A stretch of 64,000 nucleotides of DNA from Xiphias gladius (lineage: Eukaryota > Chordata > Actinopteri > Istiophoriformes > Xiphiidae). Each line of letters opens with the position of its first letter. Position 1 is the first letter of the stretch. The stretch lies in contig NC_053422.1 of NCBI RefSeq assembly GCF_016859285.1, positions 20,096,001 through 20,160,000 of the forward strand, in the 5' to 3' direction. Positions 18,148-30,337 of the stretch are shown in pieces. The notes under the pieces were generated by a model, which had not been told where the DNA came from, did not search any database, and saw nothing but the letters and a program-made list of their open reading frames with translations. The position numbers were made by a program, and so were the translations under genes.

Positions 18148-19262
18148 ACTCGATTAAAATATACTGAAATTCAGAAAGTACTGAAATAAGGAAGACTAAT
18201 AGCATGCCCCCATTCTCTGTTGTGATTCACATGCGCAGTAACCTGCGCCGACGACTCTTCTTCTTCAGCCAGTTATTGGCAGACTGCAGCCAGTTAACGG
18301 CCATACCGCCACCTAGTGTGATGAACCACGAATGATACAGCCACACCGCAGTTCTTAAAATACCTTATATTTAAATATTTTAAATTTTAAAAGAAGCACA
18401 AGTGGACCTTTACTTTTCTCATATGAGGGAAATATAACTTTCCTTTTACTCCTTAGTAATTAGACTGTTTTGAGAAAGAAGGGTTGAAACATGTTCAGAT
18501 TGTGCAAACTTTAAAACACCTCATTACTGAATACCATGATGACCACTACAGATGCATGGGTTTACGCGTGCTGATTCATTTATTCGTACGGGTTTGGCAA
18601 TGGTTATCTAAAGAGGGGAAGGGGGGGCCCCCGTGAGACTGCATATGTAAGGGGCCCCGATTTTTTTTCGCTACGCCACTACACATCCCGAGCTTTCCTA
18701 AATGTGTAATAGCCTACATATTATACATGCCATAATGAAATCCATAGCAACACAAAGGACATAGTAATGCTAGTAGGAATAAAATGTTGTGTACAATACA
18801 ATACAAGAAAACATGCCACATTTTCAGAACTAATTCAACCAACCAAAAAACAGTGCAAGAAATACCTACATAAATACACAAGAAAAAAAAAAAAACACCC
18901 TGGCACAAAAATGCAAGGCCACAATGACAGACATATAAGAACAGTGGGGTTTTTTTTTATATGTATAGAAAAAAACCTCAGGGAAATCAGTTAAAGAATC
19001 TAAGAATAACCACGAAAGGCAGCGTCTTTAAATCATTTACATTTATTTGTAACTTTGAAACAGTTGGGGCTACTCATGAGGACTATCTAGTGACACAACA
19101 GTGAAATCCAGCGTCAGCTCTCAGGCCTGTCCCCCTTCCCGATCTCACGGCGTCAGCGCGACACGGTTGCCGTGGCAACCGACGCCCAACACAAGCGGGC
19201 CTTTCTCGCGTTGCCGCTCGTTCCAAAAAAACGACCTCGCTCGTCGTCCCCCAGACCGAAGC
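18148..19262. promoter_or_regulatory. Divergent PIN4 / NEK-kinase intergenic region
   Basis: A 1.1-kb gap between two head-to-head start codons. The PIN4 side (18220-18310) and the kinase side (19130-19262) are CpG-rich, the middle is AT-rich. Bases 18590-18690 include GGGGGGGCCCCCGTG and, at the right edge, TTCGCTACGCCACTAC, which resembles a hAT-type transposon terminus. No TATA box stands out. The first ATG on the kinase side (19101) is in frame but its leader region is not kinase-like. Confidence 0.4.
18590..18690 (-). mobile_element. Possible hAT-type element end fragment
   Basis: Read on the minus strand it begins GTAGTGGCGTAGCGAAAA and continues into GGGGCCCC, similar in style to the CAGTGGCGTAGC termini of some hAT-class elements. 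Only one end is present. Confidence 0.35.
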
Positions 19263-22021
19263 ATGGAGAGGTACGAGCGGGTTCTGTGTTTGGGCCGCGG
19301 AGGAGCGGCGGACGTGTTCCTCATGAGGCACGTGGAGCGGGAGAGCCTGCACGCGGTGAAGAGGCTGAAAGCGGAGGACGCGAGGGCAGCAGGCGCACAG
19401 AGAGCTGCTCTCCAGGAGGCTGACATCCTCAGGAGGCTGGAGCACCCGCACATAGTGGCATGCAGCGACGCCTTTGTCCACTCTGGTGATGGGTTGATTT
19501 ACATCGTGATGAGCTATTGTGAGGGCGGGACCTTAGATGACAGAGTGAAAGGGAGGAAGCCGGGGGAGTTTTTCACAGAGGACACCGCGATGGGGTGGTT
19601 CGTGCAGGTGACTATGGCTGTAAATTATATACACGCGGCGAAAATACTACACAGGGACATCAAAACCTCAAATGTGCTGCTAACAAAGCGAGGTGTGGTA
19701 AAGTTAGGGGACTTTGGGATATCCAGACTAATGAACAACACCGCCGATATGGCCTCCACATGTGTTGGGACACCCAGCTACCTCAGTCCTGAGCTTTGCC
19801 AGGATGTCCCATACAGCTCCAAGTCCGATATCTGGGCTCTCGGCTGTCTGCTTTATGAGATCTGCTCTCTCAGACCCCCATTTGCAGCCACAAACCTCCT
19901 GAGTCTGTCATACAAGATCACCAGAGGGGAGTACGATCCTTTGCCCGACGTGTACTCGGACCACGTCTCCTCTTCGATAGAAAGGATGCTCTGCCTCGAC
20001 CCAGAAAACAGGCCCAGCGCTGCCTGCATACTTAGCAGTGCCTATGTGCAGGATCACCTAGAGAACATCACACACACAGAGACTGACTGTGCTCCTGTGA
20101 CTGAATCTAAAGGGGAGAGCTGTGACATTAGTACAGAAGGAAAAAACACAGACACTGGCACCACACTGGGGCCACACGTTCTCAGTCAGTCCCACTTATG
20201 GGAAGAGAAAAAAGACACTATGGAGGGCAGTCTCAGTGACGTGGAGGACGAAGATTGTGATGCTTTGTGTGTTGGAGGACAGAACCACTGTGACTGCCAC
20301 TATCCCGAGGACTTTGATGAGGATGAAAGCTTGTCCTCTCCAGAAGTTCACAGTGAACGCTCGGGGTCTCCGATGAGCAGCGATTCTGCTGAGCCCATTG
20401 GTAAACATTAAGTGCAACATCTTCTTAGAAGTGGTGGGAGAGGTGCTCAGATCCTTTGCTAAAGTTAACGTACCAGTACCACAGTGTAAAAATATGCCAT
20501 TGACTAAAAGTCCTGCATTCAAAATCCTGCTGAAGTAAAACAACAACAAAAGGTACTTATTTGTATCAAAAGTAAGAAGTACTTGTTCTGCAGAAAAATG
20601 GCTCCCATGAGTGTCAATTTATCATATATTACATTATTAGATTATTATTGCTAATACACCAATGCAAAAGTATCATTTCACTATTATAGCTGGTGAAAGT
20701 GGAACTAGTTAAAACTACTTTACACACAGTTAGATAGCTTTTAGTCCAGTGGTTCCCAAGCCAGGGTCAGCCCCCTCCAAAGGGTAACGGGATAAACCTG
20801 GGAGATGATTAATGTTGTAGGAAAGAATAAAAACAAAGTTCTTAGATGCAAATCTGTATTCATTCTTGGGAATTTCCCCCTACTCTTTCCTTAATTGTGA
20901 AATATTGGATAATTTTATTTCTCTGAGCCTGAATGAAACAATGAGAGAAGTTTCAAGGGTTAAGGTTAGCTCAGAGAAGATACGGCTCTTTTGTAAGGGA
21001 TCACAAGCCCGAAAAAGTTGGGAACCGCTAGTTTAATCTTGAACAAAGTATCGCACTTGAAAAGGGCGTTTTTTAATGTAAAATCCAAATCCGAAAAAAG
21101 TCACTTGTAGCTATAGCTGTTAGATGAACGTAGTGCAGTAAAAAGTATAATATTGCTCTCAGGACACTGTAAACAGGTACTTAACAATGACAACCTGAAA
21201 CATTTATGCCATCAAAACATTTGTGGACTTGTGCTGAAACAATTTGTCAGGAAAATGGATGGACAAATATTTTTTAAATCGATTAAGCATATAAGTAATT
21301 TATCAAGCAAAAATGTCAAACATTCACTGGTTTCGACTTCTCAAATGTGAGGATTCCTTGCTTTTCACTCTGTTATATGATCCTACATTTAATATTTAGG
21401 ACTGTTGGTCGGACAGAACAAGCAATTTGAAGTTCTATTTCTGACTTGTTGGGACTCTGGTCTAACAAGTTTTTATCAAAAACTCCCTCATTTTGTCCTC
21501 TTAGTCTGATTTTGATTATACTTCCTACAAAACAAGAAATGATATACATATTAATCAATGCAAATATATAAACTGTACTATACTACAAATCCTTATGCAG
21601 GCCACAAGCCATAAGTTGTTTTTTTTCATGTTTCCTCAGTAGCTTATTTTTATTAACCTTTATGACTTTTGATGAGCATTTGGTGAATATGACCCTCTAA
21701 ATATAGAAGTTGTTTTATGATTAAAACAAAAGCCTTCAATCTTGGTATGAATTTTTCGAATGGAACTCAGTGGCAAATCGCTCAGCAGATTGTTTCTCTC
21801 TTACAGTATTTCCAGAGCTTCCTGACATTTCAGAACAAGTTGACTATCCAGATGACTTTGAGGATGACGAGGAGGGGGAGGATTACGAGGATGAAGCAGA
21901 CTCAGTCCACGCTGCTGCTCCTCAGCGGCCACATGACGATGATGGACTTGAGGAAGAGTTTCAGCTCTGTGATGCTGGAGGACTGAGCATTACACTGAAA
22001 GCATTGAAGGAAAAGGGCTAA
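19263..22021 (+). CDS. NEK-family (NIMA-related) serine/threonine kinase
   Basis: Two coding exons, 19263-20400 and 21807-22021, joined in phase 1 across GTAAAC...TTACAG; 450 aa. MERYERV is chosen as start because NEK kinases begin this way just before the P-loop; the in-frame ATG at 19101 adds 54 residues without family resemblance. Kinase domain about 4-265: P-loop GRGGAADV, Lys33 in HAVKRL, HRD 130-132 in [13 protein letters not shown] 150-152, and GTPSYLSPE activation-segment end, followed by [12 protein letters not shown] as in NEK1/3/5-type kinases. The C-terminal tail (about 270-450) is acidic with runs of Asp/Glu and ends [17 protein letters not shown]. The kinase appears catalytically intact. 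Almost the whole CDS lies in one exon, unlike the many-exon NEK genes known in vertebrates. I cannot assign it to a specific NEK member. Confidence 0.88.
20747..21030. mobile_element. Short non-autonomous hAT-like element in the kinase intron
   Basis: Starts CAGTGGTTCCCAA and ends with the near-perfect inverse TTGGGAACCGCTA (two mismatches). Flanking octamers TTTTAGTC (20739-20746) and GTTTAATC (21031-21038) match at six of eight positions, consistent with an aged 8-base target-site duplication as in hAT elements. 284 bases, no coding capacity. Confidence 0.75.
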
Positions 22022-22056
22022 CAACACCTCTACAGCCGCAGTGGACTGCGATGTGA

Positions 22057-22062
22057 AATAAA
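22057..22062 (+). terminator. Poly(A) signal of the NEK-type kinase gene
   Basis: AATAAA 35 bases after the stop codon, implying a very short 3'UTR. Confidence 0.6.
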
Positions 22063-23529
22063 GGGACCTTGGGAGTTGGAACCGTAAAATCTTTGTCGAG
22101 TGCCCGTTTGTTAAGTGCCTATGTGCATTTGATGTCATGAAGACAAGACAGGCTTTGTACGTTTGAGAAAGGCCTGCTGACACAGTCAGAGCAAAAACTG
22201 GAAGCAGGCCATTTGGGAGTCTCCTGTCTTACCATACATGCACTGCGCACCATGAGACACTGTTGGGCCGATAGTGCTTGATGTTTTACTGCTAGATGAT
22301 GTCCACAAATTAATTAAGTCCTGCTGAGTGTGTGTTGTAAGTGCGGCTGTTCAGTGACATGAATATTCCTGAACGTGGTTTCTGATTTGCATCATATCAA
22401 GTGGCGGTAATGATAAATACACCATAAATTACTAGATTATTTTATAAAATAAGAATTTATTTATAAATGTGAAAGTATCTAGAATCACCCACAAGGACTG
22501 TTCATAAATTCCATATAAAATATCACATTGTGAATTTCAAAAAGGATGTAAAAGGGCTTCCAGGGGGTCACAATGTTTAATCTGGGGTCAAAACTTTCCT
22601 CATATCTATTACATATGCTTCATACTTTATGTACTATATTCTGTCAATTTTCCCTGTCAGTGTTTTTTTGTCCGTAGTTGTACAACATTGGTGTTGCACA
22701 GATGAAATGAAATAACTTTTCTTGGTTCATATCTTTGGCTCAAACTGAGATAAAAGCACAAAAATGCATGCAGTTATGCCTTCAAAGGAAGTATGTGGTA
22801 TAAGCAGTTTGCCACAAAGATGCTTTGATATCACACGATAACAGAACTAAAATGTGATAAGACAAAAACCTTGCGTAAGAAACAGTTTTGGCAGCTGAAA
22901 TCAGTTGTTGGTTCGGCCTTAGGTGCTGCATTTTTGTGTCTATTTTGTGGATTGTGGATACTTTGGTTTTTTCAATCACTTCACTCAAAGATAAGATGCT
23001 ATTGAGCCTTGTTTGATGTATTTTATTGTTGCAGGAAACCATGTTGCCCCAACACAAAGTAAGCGGAATGATTAATGTAACCGATTATGATTAAAAAAAA
23101 AAAAAAAAGTTAGCATTTGCTACACACATACACACAACTTACATGACCTGAACAACTAATTGCACCATATTTTTGATTGAAATCTATACTTTTCCGTCCG
23201 TGAGTTATCCCGGGAGAAACACCACCATCACACTGGCACAACTGGATAATGGCCGGAATACTCGATACATGTATTATTATCGCAGACCGGCGTTTAGTGG
23301 ATCGTTCTCCTTAACCCTGTTGTTTCTCCCTCTATCTCTCCGAATGTTGGGCCATTCATGTCCAAATAGTTTGTGTGATTAGAGTCTCTGATTATTAAAT
23401 GACTGGAACAAATAGTTTGCCAGTGGTCATTTGATGACTAGAAAAACTCAATTCAGCAAACTGAGAATATTGAAAAGTTTTTCTTGTTTAGATTTTGCCC
23501 TAATCACACTCGCACAATTTCAACCCAGC

Positions 23530-23690
23530 AGAAACTGACCTGCGGCTACTGGGCAGTTGGGGGTTCAAAGCCTTGCTCAGGGGGCACCTCAGTGGTAGTT
23601 ACTTTCTCCTCCCAGGTTCAGCCTGCTGGTCTGGGGATCAAACCGGGAACCTCTGAGCCATAAGCCTGATGCTCCTGTTTCTCCCTGCAG
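23530..23690. repeat. Interspersed repeat remnant (TTGCTCA-GGGCACC type)
   Basis: Shares the order CTGCGGCT, GGGTTCA, TTGCTCA and GGCAC with 43960-44030, and TTGCTCA-GGCACC with 2128-2142, pointing to one old fish repeat family. Family unnamed. Confidence 0.4.
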
Positions 23691-24224
23691 TTCAGTGAAT
23701 ACCACAGTCCAATAACGTGGAAATACGAGTGACAAATTTACACAAAAGGCTTTCTCTCACTGTCTATTCTGAAACGCTGAAATAAGGGACCTGGGTTTTT
23801 GCCCCTGTTCAAAGGCAAACAGTTGTCCAAACCCGTGGAGGATAGAAAACTCCTCATTAAGTACTTTTACTTCATGCTACTGTACTAACTAGCCGTTGGA
23901 TAAACTGAACAAACAAGCAAACAAGCTTAAAATAACGCTTTACAATTTGAACATAGCTTTTGTCTCTGTCGGGGGGCAATGATATTAGCATAAGGATACA
24001 CTCCAATGTGTCCTCATATAGAAATAAACAAACTCATCAACACGTTATTTGTTATCACTTCTGTAATATACCTGAAATTTTAAATCTCTTTTGCTCCTTC
24101 TATTTATTAGTAAAGTATTCATCATTTGAAGCTATTATAATTAAAAATAACCTTGTCATGGCATTATCATGAATAAAAAAAGGTTGGCTTTAAAGCTCTT
24201 TTGCGGCAATGTCCACGAAAAGTA

Positions 24225-24228
<4 letters not shown>

Positions 24229-24305
<77 letters not shown>

Positions 24306-24308
24306 ACA
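24229..24308. repeat. (CA)n microsatellite
   Basis: About 80 bases of almost pure CA dinucleotide, one interruption (CAAA) near the right end. ORFs of Thr-His or Cys-Val repeats across it are artefacts. Confidence 0.97.
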
Positions 24309-24818
24309 ATCAAACCCTCAAGATTATTGCTTTGCCATTGACAAAGTAATTGACACACCAGACATAAGATGTGAAGTAGATTTTACAGGAATCATGTTTT
24401 TCTATTAACTCATTTAAGGTCCTGCACTTTCTGGGTATAGATTTAAAATCTAGTATTGATGGGGACAAGTTAAGCTTTGAATGAGCCAAGCTCGAGGTTA
24501 AATGTTTTCTCAACGGAAATGTAAGATTCATGGTTTATCAACACGCAATCTCATGAGCTGACCAAAGTTTTTTCCAAACTCACAGTCAGCAGTCTCGGGT
24601 TCACCCACATTACATTTACAAACCATACAATACAGGCCCCACTCTGAGAGATCAAAGACACCAAGACACAACAATCTTTCCATGAGCTAATACTGAGCAC
24701 ACCATTACAAAGAGCTTTTCCTATGAGAATCTCTACTGCAAGCAGAGGTTAACTGGGTGAAGCGTTTCCGCATACATAATCGGCGATCGGTTTGGGGTGG
24801 TGATGTCCCCGGTCAGTG

Positions 24819-24909
24819 TTAACAGGCCCCGTGCAGGTATTTGTGGTCTTTGTCCACAGCCATCACCACGGACGGATTGCTGAACGGGCCCGAGAGGTAG
24901 CCCGAGCCT
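24819..24909 (-). CDS. Candidate terminal coding exon of an unidentified gene
   Basis: On the minus strand a pyrimidine-rich tract and CACAG acceptor (at 24911-24910) precede an open frame: one base, then 29 codons starting GSGYLSGPFSNPSVV and ending DKDHKYLHGAC, then TAA at 24821-24819. Third positions are strongly G/C (GGC, CTC, GTG, CTG) in AT-rich surroundings, and the peptide has ordinary protein composition. I do not recognise the family. Upstream exons should lie at higher coordinates (24.9-29 kb) but none was convincing, so it may also be a relic exon. Confidence 0.45.
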
Positions 24910-27900
24910 CTGTGCGATAAATGTTGGAGAGTTGAAAGGTTTTGTCAAAACTCCCTGCAGTCATTTTCATTTACTTCTTTTATCTGACTGCCTTTGGAAA
25001 ACATCTTCACTTTGAAGTCACAACAATGAAACCACTGTGATACCTTCATAAACCGTGTCAGTCTGGAAGTATGCTATGTATGAAAAGGGAGGGGGGGGTT
25101 GAGACACCGGTGCCCAGGGGGGCACTGATCATCTCATAGTCTGTTCATGCTGGCTCCAAGCTTTATCAGGTCTCTGGTCAACACTTGTAAGGTCAACACA
25201 CATACATGTGCATATTTGACATGTGCATAGGAATAAACGGTGGAACTTGATCTTGGATTTGTGATGGCACACCGGTGGCTTTTCTTTTTTTTTTTTTGCC
25301 GTTCTGTGACTTTCTGTGCAAAGATTCCCCTGCTGAGCACAAAACGGCGATGTTCCCCTCAATCATCCACAACTTGATACCTGCATACTCATCTGATTAT
25401 TCATTCACTGATGGTGTTACAGACAAAAACACCCCAGTAACTTCCATGATGACAGCTGCAAAATGTTGTAACCACATCCACACAATAGATGCAATGAGTC
25501 ATGAACTACAGCTCCACAAAGATATTAAGAGATACTGTGGGTAACCTTTAGGAGAAATGCACTTCGCGGATTCGTAAGTATGTTTTTTAGAAATGGGATT
25601 CTGTTGTGATTATATCCTGTGATATTGATCTGCTCACCACAGCACACCTAACCCGAACTCATTTTCAGTAGTGTCAGATTACTCACTTCAAAACGCTTGT
25701 TTTAACGTGAGAGAAGCCCATACTTTTGTCAATTCACAGCACTTTGTAAGATTGGAAATACATTGTAATGACTGCACTTTTCCTATGACTCTGTGTGGCT
25801 CCCAAAATTGCACAAGGACATTGCAGTCATTTTCATTTGCTTCTTTAATCAGACTCCCTGCGGCGTTTCACTTAGACAAGTCTTTTCAAGTTTCAGTCAC
25901 ACTCATCTAATTTGGTCTACTTCCAAGGAGTGAATAATACATATTTGAAACAATCAGCCATTCCTCAGAGAAAATTTTTTTCTGACCGTCTGGATGCAAA
26001 TTTTTCCATAACATTGTGATTTAAGAAATGAACATGAGCTATTACAGTTGCTAAAACTGGGTTTTGCCTGTCAATGACAAAATTATTCAGCCAAATACAT
26101 TTAATTCTCTGTCACAGCCTGATTGATGTCTCTTGTTCATCTAAACAAGATGAGTTTGTTATCAGGGCTCCCAAACATATATCCAGTAATCGGGATGTCA
26201 TGCAACATTGTGATACCTGTGTGAAAACTGTAACATGGTGGCAACAACAAGAGAAGAAAAATTAAATAGTTATTTATAAATATGGGAGAGTCCAAGAACT
26301 TTAACAATAGATGACAGCAAGTAATGTAAATCTGTAAGAGAAATCCTAAAAACAAAACATGTTCACCATCTTATCATCACCATCAGACTGTACAATACGT
26401 AAGCAAGGGGGGCAAACCCTGGTTATTTAAAGGAAGGCCAAATGCAGTATATGTGCTATCTGATTGATGCCTGCGCTATATTGTTTCAGGATGTTCATGA
26501 TGACTCCCATAAAACAACATCAATATCAGTTAACAATTTGCCAAAAGGTGAGTCTTGTATTTGGGATACCAGGTGGACTGTGGGCTCAAGCTAATGATGA
26601 CTCTCCTGCTCCCCGTACCCAAACATGGCTCACATGTGGGTTTTATCAGTGTTTCCTTCCCAACTTCGCCGCCACAAAGGCATGTGCATGCTTCAACTGA
26701 AGTGCTTGTCGGAACAGTGTCTAAAACCCCCCTCCCACCACGCTTTTCTGGTGTCAAATTTGAAGAGGCTGCGACACATTCTCTACCTTTCTGAACCCGA
26801 CAATTTGACAGGCACACCCACTCCAGCCAGTGTTTGGTCAGGTGTCTGGCGGTGAGAAAGTATTCGGGATTTAAAGTTCTCTCTCAAGCTCTTTTTTTCT
26901 TTTTCAGTCTTCACACAATTAGCTACGGCTGACCCGAATACCTCGAAGCTTTGAAGCTTCTACCTTTGCCGTGGTAATCGACGTTCAAATCAGTATTTCA
27001 ACACTCTCATATGCTATATATACTATATTATCATATATGCATCACCACCAAAAAAAACCCCGAACCCCATGAAATAAGAAACAGTAATCCAACATTGTTC
27101 ATTATGCGTCAACATTGATTAATATTAGTTATTCTCAGACAAGGACATCCAATCTTAGTGGCAGTTTTGTGAGTCACAGCTCTCATCTCACATTACCGCC
27201 GCTGACAGTGGGACAGTGATACGTGAACACGTGACAGGCTTACAAGTCACAACTATGCTAGCCCAGTGTCGAAAAAAGTCAAGCATCTCGAATAACTTCG
27301 TAATTTGCGGAGGTGAAAAGTTGACAACTAGGACAGAAACATGGTAAAATCGTTGAATGTCAATCAGAAAAGATTTGTCCGAACTGAACTGGGAGACTCC
27401 TCACAAATATGACATGGAATGACAACAAATACGCCGGCCAGTGCGACATTTCAAGCACCATTTTTTTTTTTTTTTTTTTAAAGTTCAGGGAAAAAAATGT
27501 ACAACATACTGGCACACACACACAAACCAAAATGATGGAGGAGTGAGACTCTGACAACAATGAGCCAGTGCTACTGCCAAAGCTTGTTTGTTTTGCTGCA
27601 TTTCCAAAACATAAAAGCGGTGCAGATGGATGGCACAAGCTGAGGATGCCCCGCTGCTGCCTTTTTTTCTATTTACATTTCAGCCCACATTCATTGCACA
27701 GTCTTACATTCCTCAAATTTTACAGATATAGATTTTGAATACAAATGTATTTTACCCATTCATTTGGTTTCGTATGACATACTCAGTGAAACTATGCTAA
27801 TATTAGTTGTACTATACATGTCTTCACTTGCCACAGTATGGGGATGGGATCTCCCCATGTCTTCCTTCCCCATTTTGTTACCACCTCTTTTGTAAAGATA

Positions 27901-29140
27901 AACATGAAATTAAAAATAGCACATTTCGTCAGGGTTTCTTATTGACTAGACATCAGATAGATGACTATTAAAAATAGTTATCTATCCTAATCATTACTTT
28001 GAAGTATGACACACAATCATGAAATGCTTTTCCTAACCACAGACAATGAATCGTGAAAATATGAGTGTGTGTGTGTGTGTGGTGGTGGTGGTGGTGGGGT
28101 TGTCCATCTCAGTACTTCCTTTTATTGGAAGCCCACGCAACATTTTGATGTTTAGCATGCTTCCTCTGGTCAGACAAACCAGTTCAACTCTCGCAGTGGT
28201 GGTCAGGTAGCTTTTGCATTCAGTTTATTGATTACTGTGTGGAGACCATCCCTATGATAGGTACGTGTATAATATTTGCCATGAGAGCTCACAGTATTGA
28301 CCTAGTCGGATGACCTCCAGCACTAACTGGTGAATGAAAGAGGAAAATTGCACAGCTCGGATCGTCAGTGCTCATCTCTTGACATGTCAGCAGAGAGAGC
28401 GCTCACTTTCTATGTTTGAAAACGCAGAAAACAGATCAGATTTGCCAAGGTTGAACGGGAGAGTCTGGTTGACTGATGCTATCACTGATTATTTATAGAT
28501 AAACACGATCACTTCTGGACCATGTGTAATAAGCCAGGCGGATGCTGTGAAGATCATAATGTTCAGTTTATTAGTATGAGAAGACATAAGTTGTCCATTT
28601 GGCGACAAAAATAATTAAAATAATATTGTCCTACAATATAAAACAACAAAGGGTTTTACATTGTGTGTTTGTGGCTGTTGTATTCATTTTAATTTACCAG
28701 TTTAATATCTCATAACAGAATGTTGAAGGCGTCTTCTATTTGTGTTTCAGAACACAGCTCCTAAATATTATATATTATATGCTTTCTTTTTGCTTTCTTC
28801 TGTCTTGTAGAGAGCACTTAAGGTAACAAACTACTTGTTACTAGCAACCCTATTGTCCGATCAAGATTGTCTTGTTACAAAATGCAATGCAACAAGACTG
28901 TTGGCAGTCATTCTTAAAAGAGGTGATGAAAATATTTTTCTCCTCCTGGTGCAAGACAGTCAGCACCGTTTTCTAAACCTTTTGCCATAGAATCTGTTTT
29001 AATTTTTGTTTTTAAATAGCCTAATTTGTCCCAACCGGTAATGTAATGTACAATTCGCACATTGCAAAAATGGAATGATCATTTCCAGGTAGGTGTAGAA
29101 TTCTGACATCAGACTTCCTTTTTCCTCGCTGACTTCTGCC
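24910..29140. other. Gap upstream of the cytokine gene
   Basis: Mostly AT-rich DNA. Visible: T-run at 25286-25297, T-run at 27461-27479, a (GT)n-(GGT)n tract near 28065-28097, and a more GC-balanced segment at 26550-26860 with overlapping ORFs on both strands that match nothing I know. No assignable gene. Confidence 0.45.
28063..28097. repeat. (GT)n(GGT)n simple repeat
   Basis: GTGTGTGTGT run followed by six GGT-type units, ending GGGGTTG. Confidence 0.85.
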
Positions 29141-29147
29141 TATAAAA
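29141..29147 (+). promoter_or_regulatory. TATA box of the cytokine gene
   Basis: TATAAAA, 96 bases before the start codon; transcription would begin near 29170. A strong TATA box suits an inducible immune gene. It sits in CTGCCTATAAAAGTATGGG. Confidence 0.8.
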
Positions 29148-29236
29148 GTATGGGCAGATACCGATCACATCAGTAGTCACACTTAAGAAAACAAAAAGAA
29201 GCTGCTAAGCAAGAGAGAGTGAGACAGCGTTACCGT

Positions 29237-30047
29237 ATGATGAAGTGCATATTTGCCCTTGTTGTCCTGCTGCATCTCTACAACAGTACTGCGGTAGATA
29301 TGAACTTAAACGGGGAGATTATAAATAGACTGGAGAAACTCCAACAACTCCACAATCAAAAAAAAGTCAATATAATATCTGTAAGTATAATGCATTGATA
29401 TTATCACACTTTATTTCATTTAATGCTCTCGTGTATCTGCTGTGGAACACCTCACTCTCAATGACTGTTAATGTCAGTTAAAGTGGACACCCAGTGCTTG
29501 GCGCATTAATGAAATTAATATTCTGTTCCTACAGCCGGAGCTGGTGCACATGCCACATATGCGCGTAAATGAAAATGCGGTAAGTGTTGCCTCTTAACAC
29601 CACCTGCCCTCTTAGGGACCTCGACCAAGCTTTGTATCTGTGTGATATGTTGAGCTCAGTTCGTGACGGTATGTATGTATTCCCCCGACGCAGTCTTCCT
29701 GTGTGGCTTACTTCGCCAAGGAGCTGCAGGCTCTGCTCAAAAATGTGAGTGTGCGTGAAAATGACAATAACCTTCTCGAAGAACTTGAGGGCCTCCTGCA
29801 GCATCTGAAACCAAAAACAAAGGTTTGCCAACAAAAATATGAACGTGTGATTTTTCAAAAGACACTGAGTTCTGACTCTACTTTGTGACTGTTGCATCAG
29901 CAGTGGGTATCAAGATGAGACATAACCCCAAACCCTCTCTCGCTTTCCCAGATTATCCCCAGATGCCGTATGATACACAACACGAGTGTGTTTTTTAGTG
30001 GATACGCTGAATTCCTCAGGAACCTGAACAACTCAAACAGCAGATGA
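29237..30047 (+). CDS. IL-4/13-like four-helix cytokine
   Basis: Four coding exons: 29237-29380, 29535-29579, 29694-29822, 29952-30047; all phase 0, 137 aa. Residues 1-20 (MMKCIFALVVLLHLYNSTAV) form a signal peptide. An amphipathic helix A follows (LNGEIINRLEKLQQLHN). Exon 2 is only 15 codons. Exon 3 carries helix C features (SSCVAYFAKELQALLKN, LLEELEGLLQHL). Exon 4 has RCR, then a helix-D-like segment FFSGYAEFLRNLN. Cysteines at SSC and PRC could pair. N-glycosylation sequons: NVS, NTS, NNS. The four-exon phase-0 layout with a tiny exon 2 is that of mammalian IL-4/IL-13. Together with TATA box and AU-rich 3'UTR this indicates a secreted type-2 cytokine. Fish have paralogues IL-4/13A and B; I cannot say which this is. 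Another short-chain cytokine remains possible. Confidence 0.75.
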
Positions 30048-30165
30048 AGATTCTAGCCTGCTTTTTGTTTTCTGCAGCTTCAATTGTTAATGATTAGAGA
30101 CTTATTTTCAGTTGTTTTCCCATAAGATGAAATGACCGGTCAATGTATTAGATATAGATTTTTAG

Positions 30166-30215
30166 TATTTATTAGCATTATTTATGTGTATTTATTTCAT
30201 TATTTATTTATTTAT
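30166..30215 (+). promoter_or_regulatory. AU-rich element in cytokine 3'UTR
   Basis: Several ATTTA pentamers, some overlapping (TTATTTATTTATTTATATG at 30198-30217). Such clusters recruit TTP/HuR-type proteins and mark short-lived cytokine mRNAs. Confidence 0.8.
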
Positions 30216-30337
30216 ATGCATCTGTTGATTTCCTCAGACTTTTCATACGATGTATTCAGCTTACTGGATGCGACAAAGTATCATTCACAATGTGAAAAAC
30301 ATTATTTGTGTTCAAGAATATTGTGCTGCTGTTTTCA

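Larger units (their letters stand above)
22063..24818. other. Gap with microsatellite and repeat remnants
   Basis: No convincing gene. It contains an A-run (23093-23108), a repeat-like segment at 23530-23690 (CTGCGGCTACTGGGCAGTTG, TTGCTCAGGGGGCACC), and the (CA)n tract listed separately. ORFs here lack family motifs. Confidence 0.5.

Noticed and set aside
19101-19262. In-frame 54-residue N-terminal extension of the kinase
   Set aside because: NEK proteins start just before the P-loop; the extension has low-complexity composition and lies in the CpG-rich leader.
24167-24408. ORFs with Cys-Val and Thr-His repeats
   Set aside because: Pure translation of the (CA)n microsatellite; the same applies at 38.7-39.1 kb, 43.3 kb and 46.6 kb.
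25140-25210. Short minus-strand open frame ending GASMNRL
   Set aside because: No acceptor of quality and no codon bias; likely chance.
26530-26860. Overlapping ORFs on both strands, GC-balanced segment
   Set aside because: Examined as possible exons of the orphan gene at 24.8 kb, but frames lack consistent splice borders and recognisable motifs.
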